NCBI GenBank assembly: GCA_035308765.1
Contig: DATGGA010000014.1
Span: 1-21,489, forward strand
DNA: 21,489 bases
Source of the DNA: RBG-16-66-20 sp035308765
GTDB taxonomy: Bacteria; Pseudomonadota; Gammaproteobacteria; Burkholderiales; SG8-39
Direction of reading: 5' to 3'
Below are positions 1 through 7,187 of this stretch, in pieces (positions within the stretch are counted from its first letter, which is position 1; every line of letters begins with the position of its first letter). The notes under the pieces are model-generated. The model made no database searches, was not told the DNA's origin, and was given only the letters and a program-made list of their open reading frames with translations. The translations under genes and the position numbers were made by a program.

Positions 1-179
1 TGCTCGTCGCGCCAGAACTGCAGCGAGACGAATTTTCCAGGCGTGGTGATGCTCTCGAAGCGCTCGAGCGATAGGAAGCCTTCGGCCTTGTCCAGTTCGG
101 GCTTGAGCTGGCCGGCCAGTTCCATGTAGTCCGGGAAGCGCCCCGCAGCGGGGGTGAATTCGAAAATAACGGCGATCAT
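1..179 (-). CDS. ABM-fold (antibiotic biosynthesis monooxygenase-like) protein, partial
   Basis: Fifty-nine codons are visible before the frame leaves the left edge. The N-terminus reads MIAVIFEFTPAAGRFPDYME, followed by a stretch ending in FVSLQFWRDE. This alternation of a beta strand, an amphipathic helix around 'LKPELDKAEGFLSLERFES' and a second strand is typical of small ABM/dimeric alpha-beta barrel proteins. Some members are cofactor-free monooxygenases and others have no known activity. The start is supported by an AAGGAG ribosome-binding site on the minus strand (190 to 185), 5 nt from the ATG. The gene is divergent from the acyl-CoA synthetase at 213. The family call rests on the first half only, so the reaction cannot be named. 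Confidence 0.7.
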   Translation of the reverse strand, partial: MIAVIFEFTPAAGRFPDYMELAGQLKPELDKAEGFLSLERFESITTPGKFVSLQFWRDE

Positions 180-212
180 AGGCACTCCTTCCAGCTACTA
201 TACTTCGCGCCC

Positions 213-1754
213 ATGGAGCCCCGCTACTTCCGGCACTGGCCGTCCGACATGCCGCGCTCCCTGCGCGCGCCGCATATTACTCTGCAGCAGATGTTTTTGA
301 ATTCATCGTCAAAACACCCGGACAAGCCCGCGGCGATTTTTGAAGGGAAAACACTTACCTACAGGGAGCTTCAGGAGCGGGTCGAAAACCTGGCAGGCCA
401 CCTGCAGCAAGCCTGCGGCGTGCAGCGCGGCGACCGCGTGCTGCTGGACATGCAGAACGGCCACGATTTCGTCATCGCCTGCTTCGCCGTCCTGCTTGCC
501 GACGCCGTGGCGGTGCCGGTGAGTCCGATGAATCTGATCGAGGAACTGCGGCATTACATCGAAGACAGCGATGCCAGGGTTGCGATCACCGAAAAGGACC
601 TGGCTGCACGCTTTTCGGGTTTACCCATTGAACATCTTTTGATACCGGAAGAAGTAAAAACAACCACAAAACCCAAACCCAGCATTGCACAGCCCGATGA
701 CCTCTGCATGATGCCCTACACCTCGGGCAGCACCGGCAAGCCCAAGGGCTGCATGCATACGCACGCGACGGTCCTGCACAACGTGGCGGGCGCCTGCGCG
801 TGGAAGCACATCGACGAAAACACCGTCGCCCTGGCGACGGCGCCGTTTTTCCACGTCACCGGCCTGGTGCACAGCTTCTTCTCCGCCATCTACGCCGGCG
901 GCACCATGGCGATCCAGCGGCGCTGGGACCCGCTGGCGGCCGCGCAGCTGGTCGAGCGCTACAAATGCAGCCACTGGGACAACGTGCCGACGATGGTGGT
1001 GGACCTGCTGTCGCACCCGAAAGCGCTCGAGCACGACATATCGTCCATGAAATGGATTTTCGGCGGCGGCGCCGCGATGCCGGAGGCGATCGCGCAAAAG
1101 CTGTTCGACCTCTGCGGCGTGCGCTACATTGAAGGCTACGGCATGACCGAGACCATCTCGCAGACGCACATCAACCCGCCGCAGAACGCGAAGAAGCAGT
1201 GCCTCGGCATCCCTGCCTTCGATACCGAAGCGCTGATCGTCGATCCCGGGAGTTTCGCGATCCTCGGGCCTGGAAGGCAGGGCGAAATCGTCGTGCGCGG
1301 CCCGCAGCTGCTCACCGGCTACTGGAAAAACGACCAGGCCTATGCCGAATCCTGGTGCGAGATCGACGGCAGGAAGTTCTTCCGCACAGGCGACCTCGGC
1401 AAAACCGACGAGGACGGCTACTTTTATATCTCGGACCGCCTGAAGCGCATGATCAACGCGGCCGGCATGAAGGTCTGGCCGGCCGAAGTCGAAGCGGCGA
1501 TGTACAAGCACCCGGCGATCAGGGAATGCTGCATCATTGCTTCACCCGACGAGCGCAGGGGAGAAACCGTGAAGCTGGTGGCGGTACTGAAGCAGGAGCA
1601 TCCGGCAACGGCGGAGGAGATCCTTTCCTGGGCGCGCACCCAGATGGCCGCCTACAAGGTGCCGAGGAAAATCGAATTCGTCGACGCCCTGCCCCGTACC
1701 GGCTCGGGCAAGCTGATGTGGCGCGCGCTGCAGGAGCGGGAGTTCGCGAGATGA
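213..1754 (+). CDS. Acyl-CoA synthetase (AMP-dependent ligase, ANL superfamily)
   Basis: This 513-residue enzyme should activate a carboxylic acid to its acyl-CoA through an acyl-adenylate in the cytosol. Visible ANL motifs are the P-loop YTSGSTGKPKG (about residues 169-179), the GYGMTET adenylate motif (about 308), TGDLG (about 392), the hinge DRLKRMINAAGMKVWPAEVE (about 408-427) and a C-terminal GSGK carrying the expected catalytic lysine (about 500). The length is normal for medium/long-chain fatty acyl or aryl acid ligases; the substrate cannot be read from sequence. The ATG at 213 has no Shine-Dalgarno sequence. A -10-like TATACT (199-204) lies just upstream, so a leaderless or very short-leader mRNA is possible. 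An in-frame ATG at 249 is an alternative start. The gene heads a five-gene operon and overlaps the PP2C gene by ATGA. Two short patches (about 278-372 and 605-695) use codons such as TTA, ATA, GTA and ACA, unlike the rest. Confidence 0.93.
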   Translation: MEPRYFRHWPSDMPRSLRAPHITLQQMFLNSSSKHPDKPAAIFEGKTLTYRELQERVENLAGHLQQACGVQRGDRVLLDMQNGHDFVIACFAVLLADAVAVPVSPMNLIEELRHYIEDSDARVAITEKDLAARFSGLPIEHLLIPEEVKTTTKPKPSIAQPDDLCMMPYTSGSTGKPKGCMHTHATVLHNVAGACAWKHIDENTVALATAPFFHVTGLVHSFFSAIYAGGTMAIQRRWDPLAAAQLVERYKCSHWDNVPTMVVDLLSHPKALEHDISSMKWIFGGGAAMPEAIAQKLFDLCGVRYIEGYGMTETISQTHINPPQNAKKQCLGIPAFDTEALIVDPGSFAILGPGRQGEIVVRGPQLLTGYWKNDQAYAESWCEIDGRKFFRTGDLGKTDEDGYFYISDRLKRMINAAGMKVWPAEVEAAMYKHPAIRECCIIASPDERRGETVKLVAVLKQEHPATAEEILSWARTQMAAYKVPRKIEFVDALPRTGSGKLMWRALQEREFAR

Positions 1755-2509
1755 CCCTACGCATCGAAGCCGCGGGCATCACGCACAAGGGCACCGTCCG
1801 CGAGAACAACGAGGATTGCATCGCCATCGGCTACTGGACGTCGCAGGAGACCATGGAGTCGGCGCGCTTCTTCGATCACGAACTCGACCTGCCTTTCGCC
1901 GCCGTCGTGGCCGACGGCATGGGCGGCCACAACGACGGCGAGCAGGCGAGCCTGCTGGTCGCCAAGAGCCTGGCGCGCCGCCTGCCGGCGTTCGGGCCCG
2001 ACAAGGTCGCCGCGTCGGTGCGCGCGGTGAACGCCGAGTTGTATTCGCACGTCGGGGAACATCCCGAGCTGGCCGGCATGGGATCCACGGTGGTCGGCCT
2101 GGCGGTGCATGACGCGAGCCTGGCGATCTTCAACGTCGGCGACAGCCGCGCCTACCGCGTCGAGGGCAAGGGCCTGGTGCAGTTGAGCATCGACGACTCG
2201 ATGGGTGAGGCCTGGCGCTTCGGGTCGGGGGCCGCCCGCACCGGCATGCTGCTCCAGTGCTTCGGCGGCCGGCCGACGTTCACGGACATCGAACCTCACC
2301 TGCACGTCGAGCCCTGCGTGCCCGGCAACACCTACCTCCTGTGCTGCGACGGGCTGTACGAAACGCTCCCCGAGGAGAAGATCAAGTCGCTCGTCGGCGC
2401 CGACCTGAAGACCTCGGCGGAGGCGCTGCTGCGCGCCGCGCTGGACATGAAAGCGAGGGACAACGTGACCATCGCGCTTGTTCGAGTCGTCGAGAAGGCG
2501 TCCGCATGA
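1751..2509 (+). CDS. PP2C-family serine/threonine protein phosphatase
   Basis: The predicted product is a 252-residue metal-dependent phosphatase of the PPM/PP2C (Stp1/PrpC) type that removes phosphate from Ser/Thr residues of cytosolic proteins. All metal-ligand motifs are present: RENNED with D22, VVADGMGGHNDGE with D55-G56, GMGSTVVGLAV (110-119), NVGDSRAYRV (128-137), LLCCDGLYETL with D200, and KARDNVT with D237. There is no membrane segment or extra domain. The ATG at 1751 overlaps the stop of the acyl-CoA synthetase (ATGA), and its own stop overlaps the next start in the same way, so translation is probably coupled. The same frame stays open for about 550 nt upstream, but that extension lies inside the synthetase gene and has no family similarity. 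No partner Ser/Thr kinase is in the window, which is unusual for a PP2C gene in a metabolic operon. Confidence 0.92.
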   Translation: MTLRIEAAGITHKGTVRENNEDCIAIGYWTSQETMESARFFDHELDLPFAAVVADGMGGHNDGEQASLLVAKSLARRLPAFGPDKVAASVRAVNAELYSHVGEHPELAGMGSTVVGLAVHDASLAIFNVGDSRAYRVEGKGLVQLSIDDSMGEAWRFGSGAARTGMLLQCFGGRPTFTDIEPHLHVEPCVPGNTYLLCCDGLYETLPEEKIKSLVGADLKTSAEALLRAALDMKARDNVTIALVRVVEKASA

Positions 2510-3129
2510 TCACGGTCCATCACCTGAACGACTCGCGCTCGCAGCGCATCCTGTGGCTGATGGAGGAACTGGGCCTGCCTTATGAGATCAAACGATATCA
2601 ACGCTTACCGACAAGGCTCGCTCCACCAGAATTGGCGGCGATCCACCCGGTCGGCAAATCGCCTGTCATCACCGACAATGGAAGAACAGTCTACGAATCG
2701 GCCGCGATCATCGATTACGTCATCCGCCGCCACGCCGACGGCCGCCTGCAGCCGGATCCGGCCACGCCCGCCTACGACGACTACATGATGTGGATGCACT
2801 ACGCGGAAGGTTCCGCGATGCTGCCGCTGCTGCTCCACCTGTATGTCTCGCGGCTCGGCGAAGCGGGCGCGCCGCTGCATCCGCGCATCGAGAGCGAGAC
2901 CGCCAACCACCTCGGCTACCTCGACGGCCACCTCAGGAGCCGCAGTTTCCTGCTGGGCGATATGTTCACCGGCGCCGACATCCAGATGAGCTTCGTAGCG
3001 GAAATTGCCGAGGTTTACGGCAAGCGCGCGCCGTTTCCGAGCCTCGACGCGTGGATCAAGCGCCTGCATGCGCGTCCCGCCTGGAAGAAAGCCCTCGAAA
3101 AAGGCGGGCCCTACCGCTTCGCCAATTGA
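2506..3129 (+). CDS. Glutathione S-transferase family protein
   Basis: This 207-residue protein has the classic two-domain cytosolic GST layout. The N-terminal thioredoxin-like domain (about 1-80) contains SRSQRILWLMEELGLPYE, whose Ser10 region is the likely glutathione-activating site, and VYESAAIIDYV, the glutamyl-binding ES motif. The all-helical C-terminal domain has the N-capping-like 'FTGADIQMSF' segment (about residue 155-165). Such enzymes conjugate, reduce or isomerise electrophilic substrates; which one applies here is unknown. The ATG overlaps the PP2C stop (ATGA), and the next gene begins 1 nt after its stop. The stretch 2580-2700 uses rare codons (TTA, CGA, ACA, CCA), in contrast with the flanking GC-rich codons. 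Confidence 0.93.
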   Translation: MITVHHLNDSRSQRILWLMEELGLPYEIKRYQRLPTRLAPPELAAIHPVGKSPVITDNGRTVYESAAIIDYVIRRHADGRLQPDPATPAYDDYMMWMHYAEGSAMLPLLLHLYVSRLGEAGAPLHPRIESETANHLGYLDGHLRSRSFLLGDMFTGADIQMSFVAEIAEVYGKRAPFPSLDAWIKRLHARPAWKKALEKGGPYRFAN

Positions 3130-3130
3130 C

Positions 3131-3982
3131 GTGACGCCGGCTCAATCGCTCGCGCAAACCGAAGCGCGCGCGCAGCGCAGCGTTACTGCCGCCGGCACCG
3201 TCTGGCGGCGCTGGGGCGACAACAACTCACGCGCCCCGCTCGTCCTGCTGCACGGCGGCGCCGGAAGCTGGGCGCACTGGATACGCAACATCGACGTCCT
3301 TTCCTCCGACAGGACGGTGTGGATTCCGGACCTGCCGGGATTGGGCGAATCCCCCACGCCGCCCGCGCCGCGCGATCACACGGCAGTCGCGGCCGTGCTC
3401 GCGCGCGACGTGGACGAACTGCTGCCCGGCGCCGCGTTCGACCTCGTTGGATTCTCGTTCGGCGGTATCGTCGCCGCGTTTCTCGCCGGCCTGCATCCGC
3501 AGCGCGTGCGCAGGCTGGTGCTGGTCGGCGCGGGCGGCCTCGGCCTGCGCAAGGGCGAGGCGAAAATTCTCAAGCCCTGGCTGGGCCTGAAGGATCCTGC
3601 GGAGCGCGAGGCGGCGCATCGCCACAACCTCGGCGCGTTGATGCTGTCGACGCCTGAACGCATCGACCCGCTCGCCATGCACCTCTACACGCGCGACCTG
3701 GTTCGCGCGCGTGTCAACAGCGCCAAATCATCCCGCGCCGAGCCGCTCAAGCAGCGGCTCGAATCGCTGCGCATGCCGATCGACGGCATCTGGGGCAGGC
3801 TCGACATCACTGCGCACGGCAAATTCGACGAGATCCGCGCCCTCCTGCGCGGCGCCTATCCGGACGCGCAGCTGAAAATCATCGAGGACGCGGGACACTG
3901 GGCGCAGTACGAGCAAGCGGCGGCGTTCAACGCTGTGCTGCCGGAATTGCTGGCCGTCTATAGAATGCCGGGCACGCCATGA
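3131..3982 (+). CDS. Alpha/beta-fold hydrolase
   Basis: A 283-residue alpha/beta hydrolase is predicted from a GTG start that lies 1 nt after the GST stop. The frame is open further upstream, but only inside the GST gene, so the GTG is preferred. Visible catalytic elements are the oxyanion-hole HGGAGSW (41-47), the nucleophile elbow GFSFG with Ser109, the acid Asp225 in GIWGRLD, and the base His256 in DAGHW. The overall pattern resembles C-C bond hydrolases and esterases of the MhpC/BphD type, but substrate residues cannot be assigned. No signal peptide is seen, so the enzyme is probably cytosolic. The stop overlaps the start of the biotinyl protein (ATGA), placing it fourth in the five-gene operon. 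Confidence 0.88.
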   Translation: MTPAQSLAQTEARAQRSVTAAGTVWRRWGDNNSRAPLVLLHGGAGSWAHWIRNIDVLSSDRTVWIPDLPGLGESPTPPAPRDHTAVAAVLARDVDELLPGAAFDLVGFSFGGIVAAFLAGLHPQRVRRLVLVGAGGLGLRKGEAKILKPWLGLKDPAEREAAHRHNLGALMLSTPERIDPLAMHLYTRDLVRARVNSAKSSRAEPLKQRLESLRMPIDGIWGRLDITAHGKFDEIRALLRGAYPDAQLKIIEDAGHWAQYEQAAAFNAVLPELLAVYRMPGTP

Positions 3983-4200
3983 AACGCATCGACGCCGTCG
4001 CTGAAATCGCAGGCAAGGTATGGAAGATCGAGGCGAAGCCCGGGGCGAGGCTGGCCGCGGACGACGTCATCTTTATCCTGGAGTCCATGAAAATGGAGAT
4101 CCCCGTCGTCGCGCCGCGCGCCGGCAAGCTGCTGGAACTGCGGGTCGCGGAAGGCGACACGGTGGCCGAGGGCCAGGTGGTCGCGATCCTGGAGGGCTAG
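3979..4200 (+). CDS. Stand-alone biotin/lipoyl-attachment carrier protein
   Basis: This 73-residue protein is a complete biotinyl domain and nothing else. The attachment motif is ESMKMEIPV with Lys38 as the modified residue, and the hammerhead halves are symmetric (first around GKVWKIEAKPGARL, second around GKLLELRVAEGDTV). The MKM context fits biotin (BCCP-like) better than lipoate. Such mini-carriers are annotated as acetyl-CoA carboxylase biotin carboxyl carrier subunits or, in Bacillus, as the YngHB-type biotin/lipoyl attachment protein. No biotin carboxylase or carboxyltransferase is in the window, so its partner enzyme is not known. It ends the operon. Its TAG stop shares the palindrome CTAG with the TAG of the convergent cytochrome gene. 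Confidence 0.92.
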   Translation: MKRIDAVAEIAGKVWKIEAKPGARLAADDVIFILESMKMEIPVVAPRAGKLLELRVAEGDTVAEGQVVAILEG

Positions 4201-4784
4201 GGCGCGCCTATTCCGGCGATGTAGTCGGCCAGGATTTCGATGTCCTTTTCGCTCAGTGCCTGCGCGGCCGAGGTCATGTTGCCGTCGATGTCGGAGCGCT
4301 TCTGCGCCTTGAAGCCGAGCAGCTGCGTCTTGACGTAGTCGAACTGCTGACCGGCGATGCGCGGAATGTGCTGCACTCCGAGGAGCGCGGGTCCGTGGCA
4401 CTGCGTGCACATGAATTTCTGCGCGAGGCCGGGCCCGGCTGCCGCGTTCTCCGGGCTGCTTTTGTGCTTCGGCGGCGCTATCTTCAGCGAGGAGAAATAT
4501 GCCGCCAGATCGTTCATGTCCGCGTTGGACAGGTTGGCCGCGATCGGCGTCATCTGCGCGTCCTTGCGATTGCCCTCGCGGAAGAACAGCATCGTATTGG
4601 ACAGGAACTGCACCTGCTGCCCGGCGATGGACGGGTTCACCGGGATGACGGAATTCCCCTCGGGGCCGTGGCAGGCCTCGCACAGTGCCGCCTTGCGTTT
4701 GCCGGCCTCCAGATCAGCTGCCGAGGCAGCGCCGCCCGCGAGGGCGAGCGCTGCGACGACGAGCCACGCCTTCGCGCCGCTCAC
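4197..4784 (-). CDS. Diheme c-type cytochrome (cytochrome c4/c553-like)
   Basis: A 195-residue exported cytochrome with a signal peptide (hydrophobic core WLVVAALALAGGAA, cleavage after SAA-type residues near 23) and two heme-binding motifs, CEACH (35-39) and CTQCH (126-130). Met78 and Met170, each in an M-x-x-A/I context downstream of its heme, are the likely sixth ligands. The two similar halves joined by a linker around residues 100-120 match the cytochrome c4 family, which carries electrons in the periplasm towards terminal oxidases. The GTG start overlaps the stop of the upstream PQQ-type dehydrogenase (GTGA), so the two are probably co-translated. The cytochrome is the natural electron acceptor candidate for that enzyme; this is inference from context. 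Confidence 0.93.
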   Translation of the reverse strand: MSGAKAWLVVAALALAGGAASAADLEAGKRKAALCEACHGPEGNSVIPVNPSIAGQQVQFLSNTMLFFREGNRKDAQMTPIAANLSNADMNDLAAYFSSLKIAPPKHKSSPENAAAGPGLAQKFMCTQCHGPALLGVQHIPRIAGQQFDYVKTQLLGFKAQKRSDIDGNMTSAAQALSEKDIEILADYIAGIGAP

Positions 4785-5998
4785 TTCTTATAGCTGATGC
4801 GGTACAGGATCCCGTTGTAGTCGTCGGATACGAGTAACGCGCCATCCTTCATCACCAGCACGTCCACCGGGCGGCCCCACATCGGCGGATCGCCCTTGTC
4901 GTTGGTGAGGAAGCCGGTGAGGAACGGCTCGGATTTCACCACCTTGTTCTTGCCGTCGACCACCACGCGGATCACGTTATAGCCCTGCTTGGTGGTGCGG
5001 TTCCAGGAGCCGTGCTGCGCGATGAAGATGTTGCCCTGGTACTCGGCAGGAAACATCTTGCCGGTGTAGAAGCGCATGCCGAGCGGCGCCACATGGGCGC
5101 CGAGCTTCGCCGCCGGCGGCGTGAACTCCTTGCAGGAGCGGTTCTTGCCGTATTCCGGGTCGAGCATGTCGCCCTCGTGGCAATACGGGAAACCAAAGTG
5201 TTGCCCGGGGCGGGTCGCCACTTCAAGCATGTCGGCCGGCGAATCGTCGCCGAGCCAGTCGCGGCCGTGCACGGTGAACCAGAGCTGATGCGTCTTCGGG
5301 CTCCAGTCGAAGCCGACCGAATTGCGCACGCCCTGCGCGTAGTTCTCGACCACCCCGGTTTTCGGGTCGACGCGCATGATCGACGCCTGCATGTAGGTCG
5401 GCATGGTGATGTTCTGCGGCGAGCCGATGTTGAAATACAGTTTGTTGTCGGGCCCCATCGCCAGGAACTTCCAGAAATGCCCGGGCTGCGTGGTCGGGTC
5501 TAGGTTGTCGACGACGACCTTGCCTTCTCCCGGGTTGTCCAGATGGTTCTCGATGTCCGCGTAGCTGGTGATCCGGTTCCGCTCGGCGACGTACAGCGTG
5601 CCCTTGCTGAACACGATGCCGTTCGGCGCGTTCATGCCCTTGAGGATCGTCTTCACTTCGCGCTGGCCGCCGCGGTCGATCACCGCATAGACGTTCTTCG
5701 AGATGCGGTTGCTGACGAACACGGTGCCCTTGTCGCCGAGCGCGAGCGAGCGCGCCTCCGGCACGCCATCGGCCCAGACCTCGACCTTGAATCCGGCCGG
5801 CACCTTGAGCGTGTCGATCGGCAGGTCCTTGGCCGCGCGACCGGTCAGGTTCGGCGCGAACGGGTGCAGCGGCGATTCCATCTGTTCCGCGGAGCGGCCC
5901 TGCTGCCAGGGTTGCGCCGGTGCCGGCGCGGGTTTGTCCTGCGCCTGGGCCGAAGCGAAGGCGGCCAGAACGGCAGTTGCCATCAGAGTACGAAGCAC
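4781..5998 (-). CDS. Secreted PQQ-dependent sugar (glucose/sorbosone-type) dehydrogenase
   Basis: A 405-residue beta-propeller oxidoreductase of the soluble GSDH/sorbosone dehydrogenase family, expected to oxidise a sugar or alcohol in the periplasm with pyrroloquinoline quinone. Family features seen are VPAGFKVEVWADGVPEARSL near the mature N-terminus, repeated blade segments such as GTVFVSNRI and GTLYVAERNRI, HGRDWLGDDSPADML, HFGFPYCHEGD, IAQHGSWNR, and the terminal GRPVDVLVMKDGALLVSDD. A signal peptide (LMATAVLAAFASAQAQ) precedes a Pro/Ala linker. I chose the GTG at 5998 because AAGGAGG lies 7 nt upstream and the signal peptide follows immediately. The frame stays open to 6322, but that part overlaps the iminopeptidase gene. 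The cytochrome c directly downstream and pqqABCDE about 1.1 kb away support PQQ use. The true substrate is unknown. Confidence 0.9.
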   Translation of the reverse strand: MLRTLMATAVLAAFASAQAQDKPAPAPAQPWQQGRSAEQMESPLHPFAPNLTGRAAKDLPIDTLKVPAGFKVEVWADGVPEARSLALGDKGTVFVSNRISKNVYAVIDRGGQREVKTILKGMNAPNGIVFSKGTLYVAERNRITSYADIENHLDNPGEGKVVVDNLDPTTQPGHFWKFLAMGPDNKLYFNIGSPQNITMPTYMQASIMRVDPKTGVVENYAQGVRNSVGFDWSPKTHQLWFTVHGRDWLGDDSPADMLEVATRPGQHFGFPYCHEGDMLDPEYGKNRSCKEFTPPAAKLGAHVAPLGMRFYTGKMFPAEYQGNIFIAQHGSWNRTTKQGYNVIRVVVDGKNKVVKSEPFLTGFLTNDKGDPPMWGRPVDVLVMKDGALLVSDDYNGILYRISYKK

Positions 5999-6005
5999 GG
6001 TGAAT

Positions 6006-6012
6006 CCTCCTT
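6006..6012 (-). promoter_or_regulatory. Ribosome-binding site of the PQQ-type dehydrogenase
   Basis: The minus strand reads AAGGAGG, a perfect Shine-Dalgarno core, followed by ATTCACC and then GTG. It fixes the GTG at 5998 as the start and argues against longer readings of the same frame. Confidence 0.85.
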
Positions 6013-6075
6013 GAAGTAACTCGCGGGGAATACTAACGCCATTGCGCCGGCGCGCGCTAGGATCAAGCGCGTATT

Positions 6076-7029
6076 TCAACCGCCTGCGAGAAGCTCGCGC
6101 ATGCGGTCGGTTGCAGCGCACAATTCCGCTGCCATCGCAGGCTGCAGCGGCGAGTGCCCTCCTCCGGCAACCATGTGCAAAACCGCGCCGGGCAAGCGCT
6201 GCGCGACGGCTCGCGCGACTGGCGCGGGGCACACGAGGTCTTTCGTTCCTTGCACAACGATTACCGGCGTGGAACCGATGCGCGGCAGCTGGTCGATCAA
6301 CTCGTCCGGGCGCAGGAAGCAATGGTTGGCAAGAAAATGCAGCTGCACCCTGACGCTCGCCAGCAATTCCCCTGCCGGCGGCGCGGCGCCGGCGGCGGGC
6401 TCCATCAACGCCATGACCCGGGACTCATAGTCCCACCAGCGGCGAGCCGCCCTCAGAGCCACCTCCGGCTCACCACGTTCAACCAATGCATGGTAATGCT
6501 CAACGATGGACGCGCCCGCAAGTTCGGCCCATGCATCGGGCAAAACGGAAAGATAGGCGGCGACTTCGGCGTCGCTCGCGAGGAACACGCCGCGCAGCAC
6601 CATACCGGCCACGCGAGCGGGATACGCGATCGCGTAGGCCAGGCTGAGCGCCGAACCCCAGGAGCCGCCGAACAGCAGCCAGCGATCCACACCCAGCGCC
6701 TGCCGCAGCAGATCAATATCGGCGAGCAGGTGCGCGGTTGTGTTGTCACGGATCTCCCCCGGCGGCGTACTCCGCCCGCAGGCCCGCTGGTCGAACAGCA
6801 CGATGCGGTAAAAACGGGGATCGAAGAAGCGCCGGTGCGCCGGGCGCGTGCGGCTGCCGGGGCCCCCATGGATGAAAAGGACTGGAAAACCCGCCGGATT
6901 GCCGCTGATTTCGTAATAGACGCGATGCCCGCCGCCGACTTCCAGCCAATTCGCCTGGCTGGGCTCCAATTCCGGATACATTCTTAGCAGGTGAGCTGCG
7001 GTGTGCGCTGCAGCAATGGCCTGCGCCAT
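6076..7029 (-). CDS. pip: Proline iminopeptidase
   Basis: A 317-residue alpha/beta-hydrolase peptidase of family S33 that removes N-terminal proline from peptides. Diagnostic segments are HGGPGS (54-59), the LFDQRACGRSTP motif (78-89), the nucleophile elbow GGSWGS with Ser123, GTKD with Asp264 and GGGHS with His292. It has no signal peptide, so it should be cytosolic. The start is uncertain: ATG at 7029 gives 317 residues, while ATG at 6981 gives the MYPELEPSQ N-terminus that is more usual for the family; neither has a good ribosome-binding site. The gene is divergent from pqqA, with 67 nt between the starts. Because no PqqF-like protease is present, a role in PqqA peptide turnover is conceivable but is only inference. 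Confidence 0.9.
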   Translation of the reverse strand: MAQAIAAAHTAAHLLRMYPELEPSQANWLEVGGGHRVYYEISGNPAGFPVLFIHGGPGSRTRPAHRRFFDPRFYRIVLFDQRACGRSTPPGEIRDNTTAHLLADIDLLRQALGVDRWLLFGGSWGSALSLAYAIAYPARVAGMVLRGVFLASDAEVAAYLSVLPDAWAELAGASIVEHYHALVERGEPEVALRAARRWWDYESRVMALMEPAAGAAPPAGELLASVRVQLHFLANHCFLRPDELIDQLPRIGSTPVIVVQGTKDLVCPAPVARAVAQRLPGAVLHMVAGGGHSPLQPAMAAELCAATDRMRELLAGG

Positions 7030-7033
7030 CCGG

Positions 7034-7062
7034 TTGAGGCGGCCCCCGCGTTTTGGTACGAT
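7034..7062 (+). promoter_or_regulatory. Candidate sigma70 promoter of pqqA
   Basis: TTGAGG (7034-7039) and TACGAT (7057-7062) are separated by exactly 17 nt. Each hexamer matches the consensus at four of six positions. Transcription would start near 7069, giving a leader of about 28 nt before the pqqA ATG with a GGAG ribosome-binding site. It sits in the short gap between the divergent iminopeptidase and pqqA genes. Predicted by eye only. Confidence 0.5.
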
Positions 7063-7096
7063 GGCATCAGGCTCACTCTAACCCCTGGAGAAGACT

Positions 7097-7168
7097 ATGT
7101 GGAGCAAGCCGGAGTACGCCGAGTTCCGTTTCGGTTTCGAAGTCACGATGTACATCGCCACCCGCTGA
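7097..7168 (+). CDS. pqqA: PqqA, precursor peptide of PQQ
   Basis: This 23-residue peptide is too short for most ORF finders but is unmistakable. It begins MWSKPEYAEF and carries EVTMY, where Glu15 and Tyr19 are the residues that PqqE joins by a carbon-carbon bond and that become the backbone of pyrroloquinoline quinone. A GGAG ribosome-binding site (7087-7090) lies 6 nt before the ATG, and a candidate promoter sits at 7034-7062. A perfect inverted repeat covers its stop codon, and an intrinsic terminator follows before pqqB. That layout fits the need for much more precursor peptide than enzyme. Confidence 0.97.
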   Translation: MWSKPEYAEFRFGFEVTMYIATR

Positions 7169-7178
7169 ATTTCAGCGG
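7162..7178 (+). other. Inverted repeat (hairpin) over the pqqA stop codon
   Basis: CCGCTGAA and TTCAGCGG are perfect 8-base complements around a single T. In RNA this would give a 7-bp stem with a 3-nt loop. The pqqA TGA (7166-7168) lies within the left arm. It has no T run of its own, so it looks more like a 3'-end stabiliser or part of a double hairpin with the terminator at 7188 than a separate terminator. Confidence 0.6.
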
Positions 7179-7187
7179 ATTGGAACG

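Noticed and set aside
621..1511. 296-codon minus-strand frame opposite the acyl-CoA synthetase
   Set aside because: Antisense shadow: all conserved ANL motifs are on the plus strand.
5999..6322. Longer N-terminus for the PQQ-type dehydrogenase
   Set aside because: It would overlap the iminopeptidase gene and bury the signal peptide; the AAGGAGG site and GTG at 5998 explain the start.
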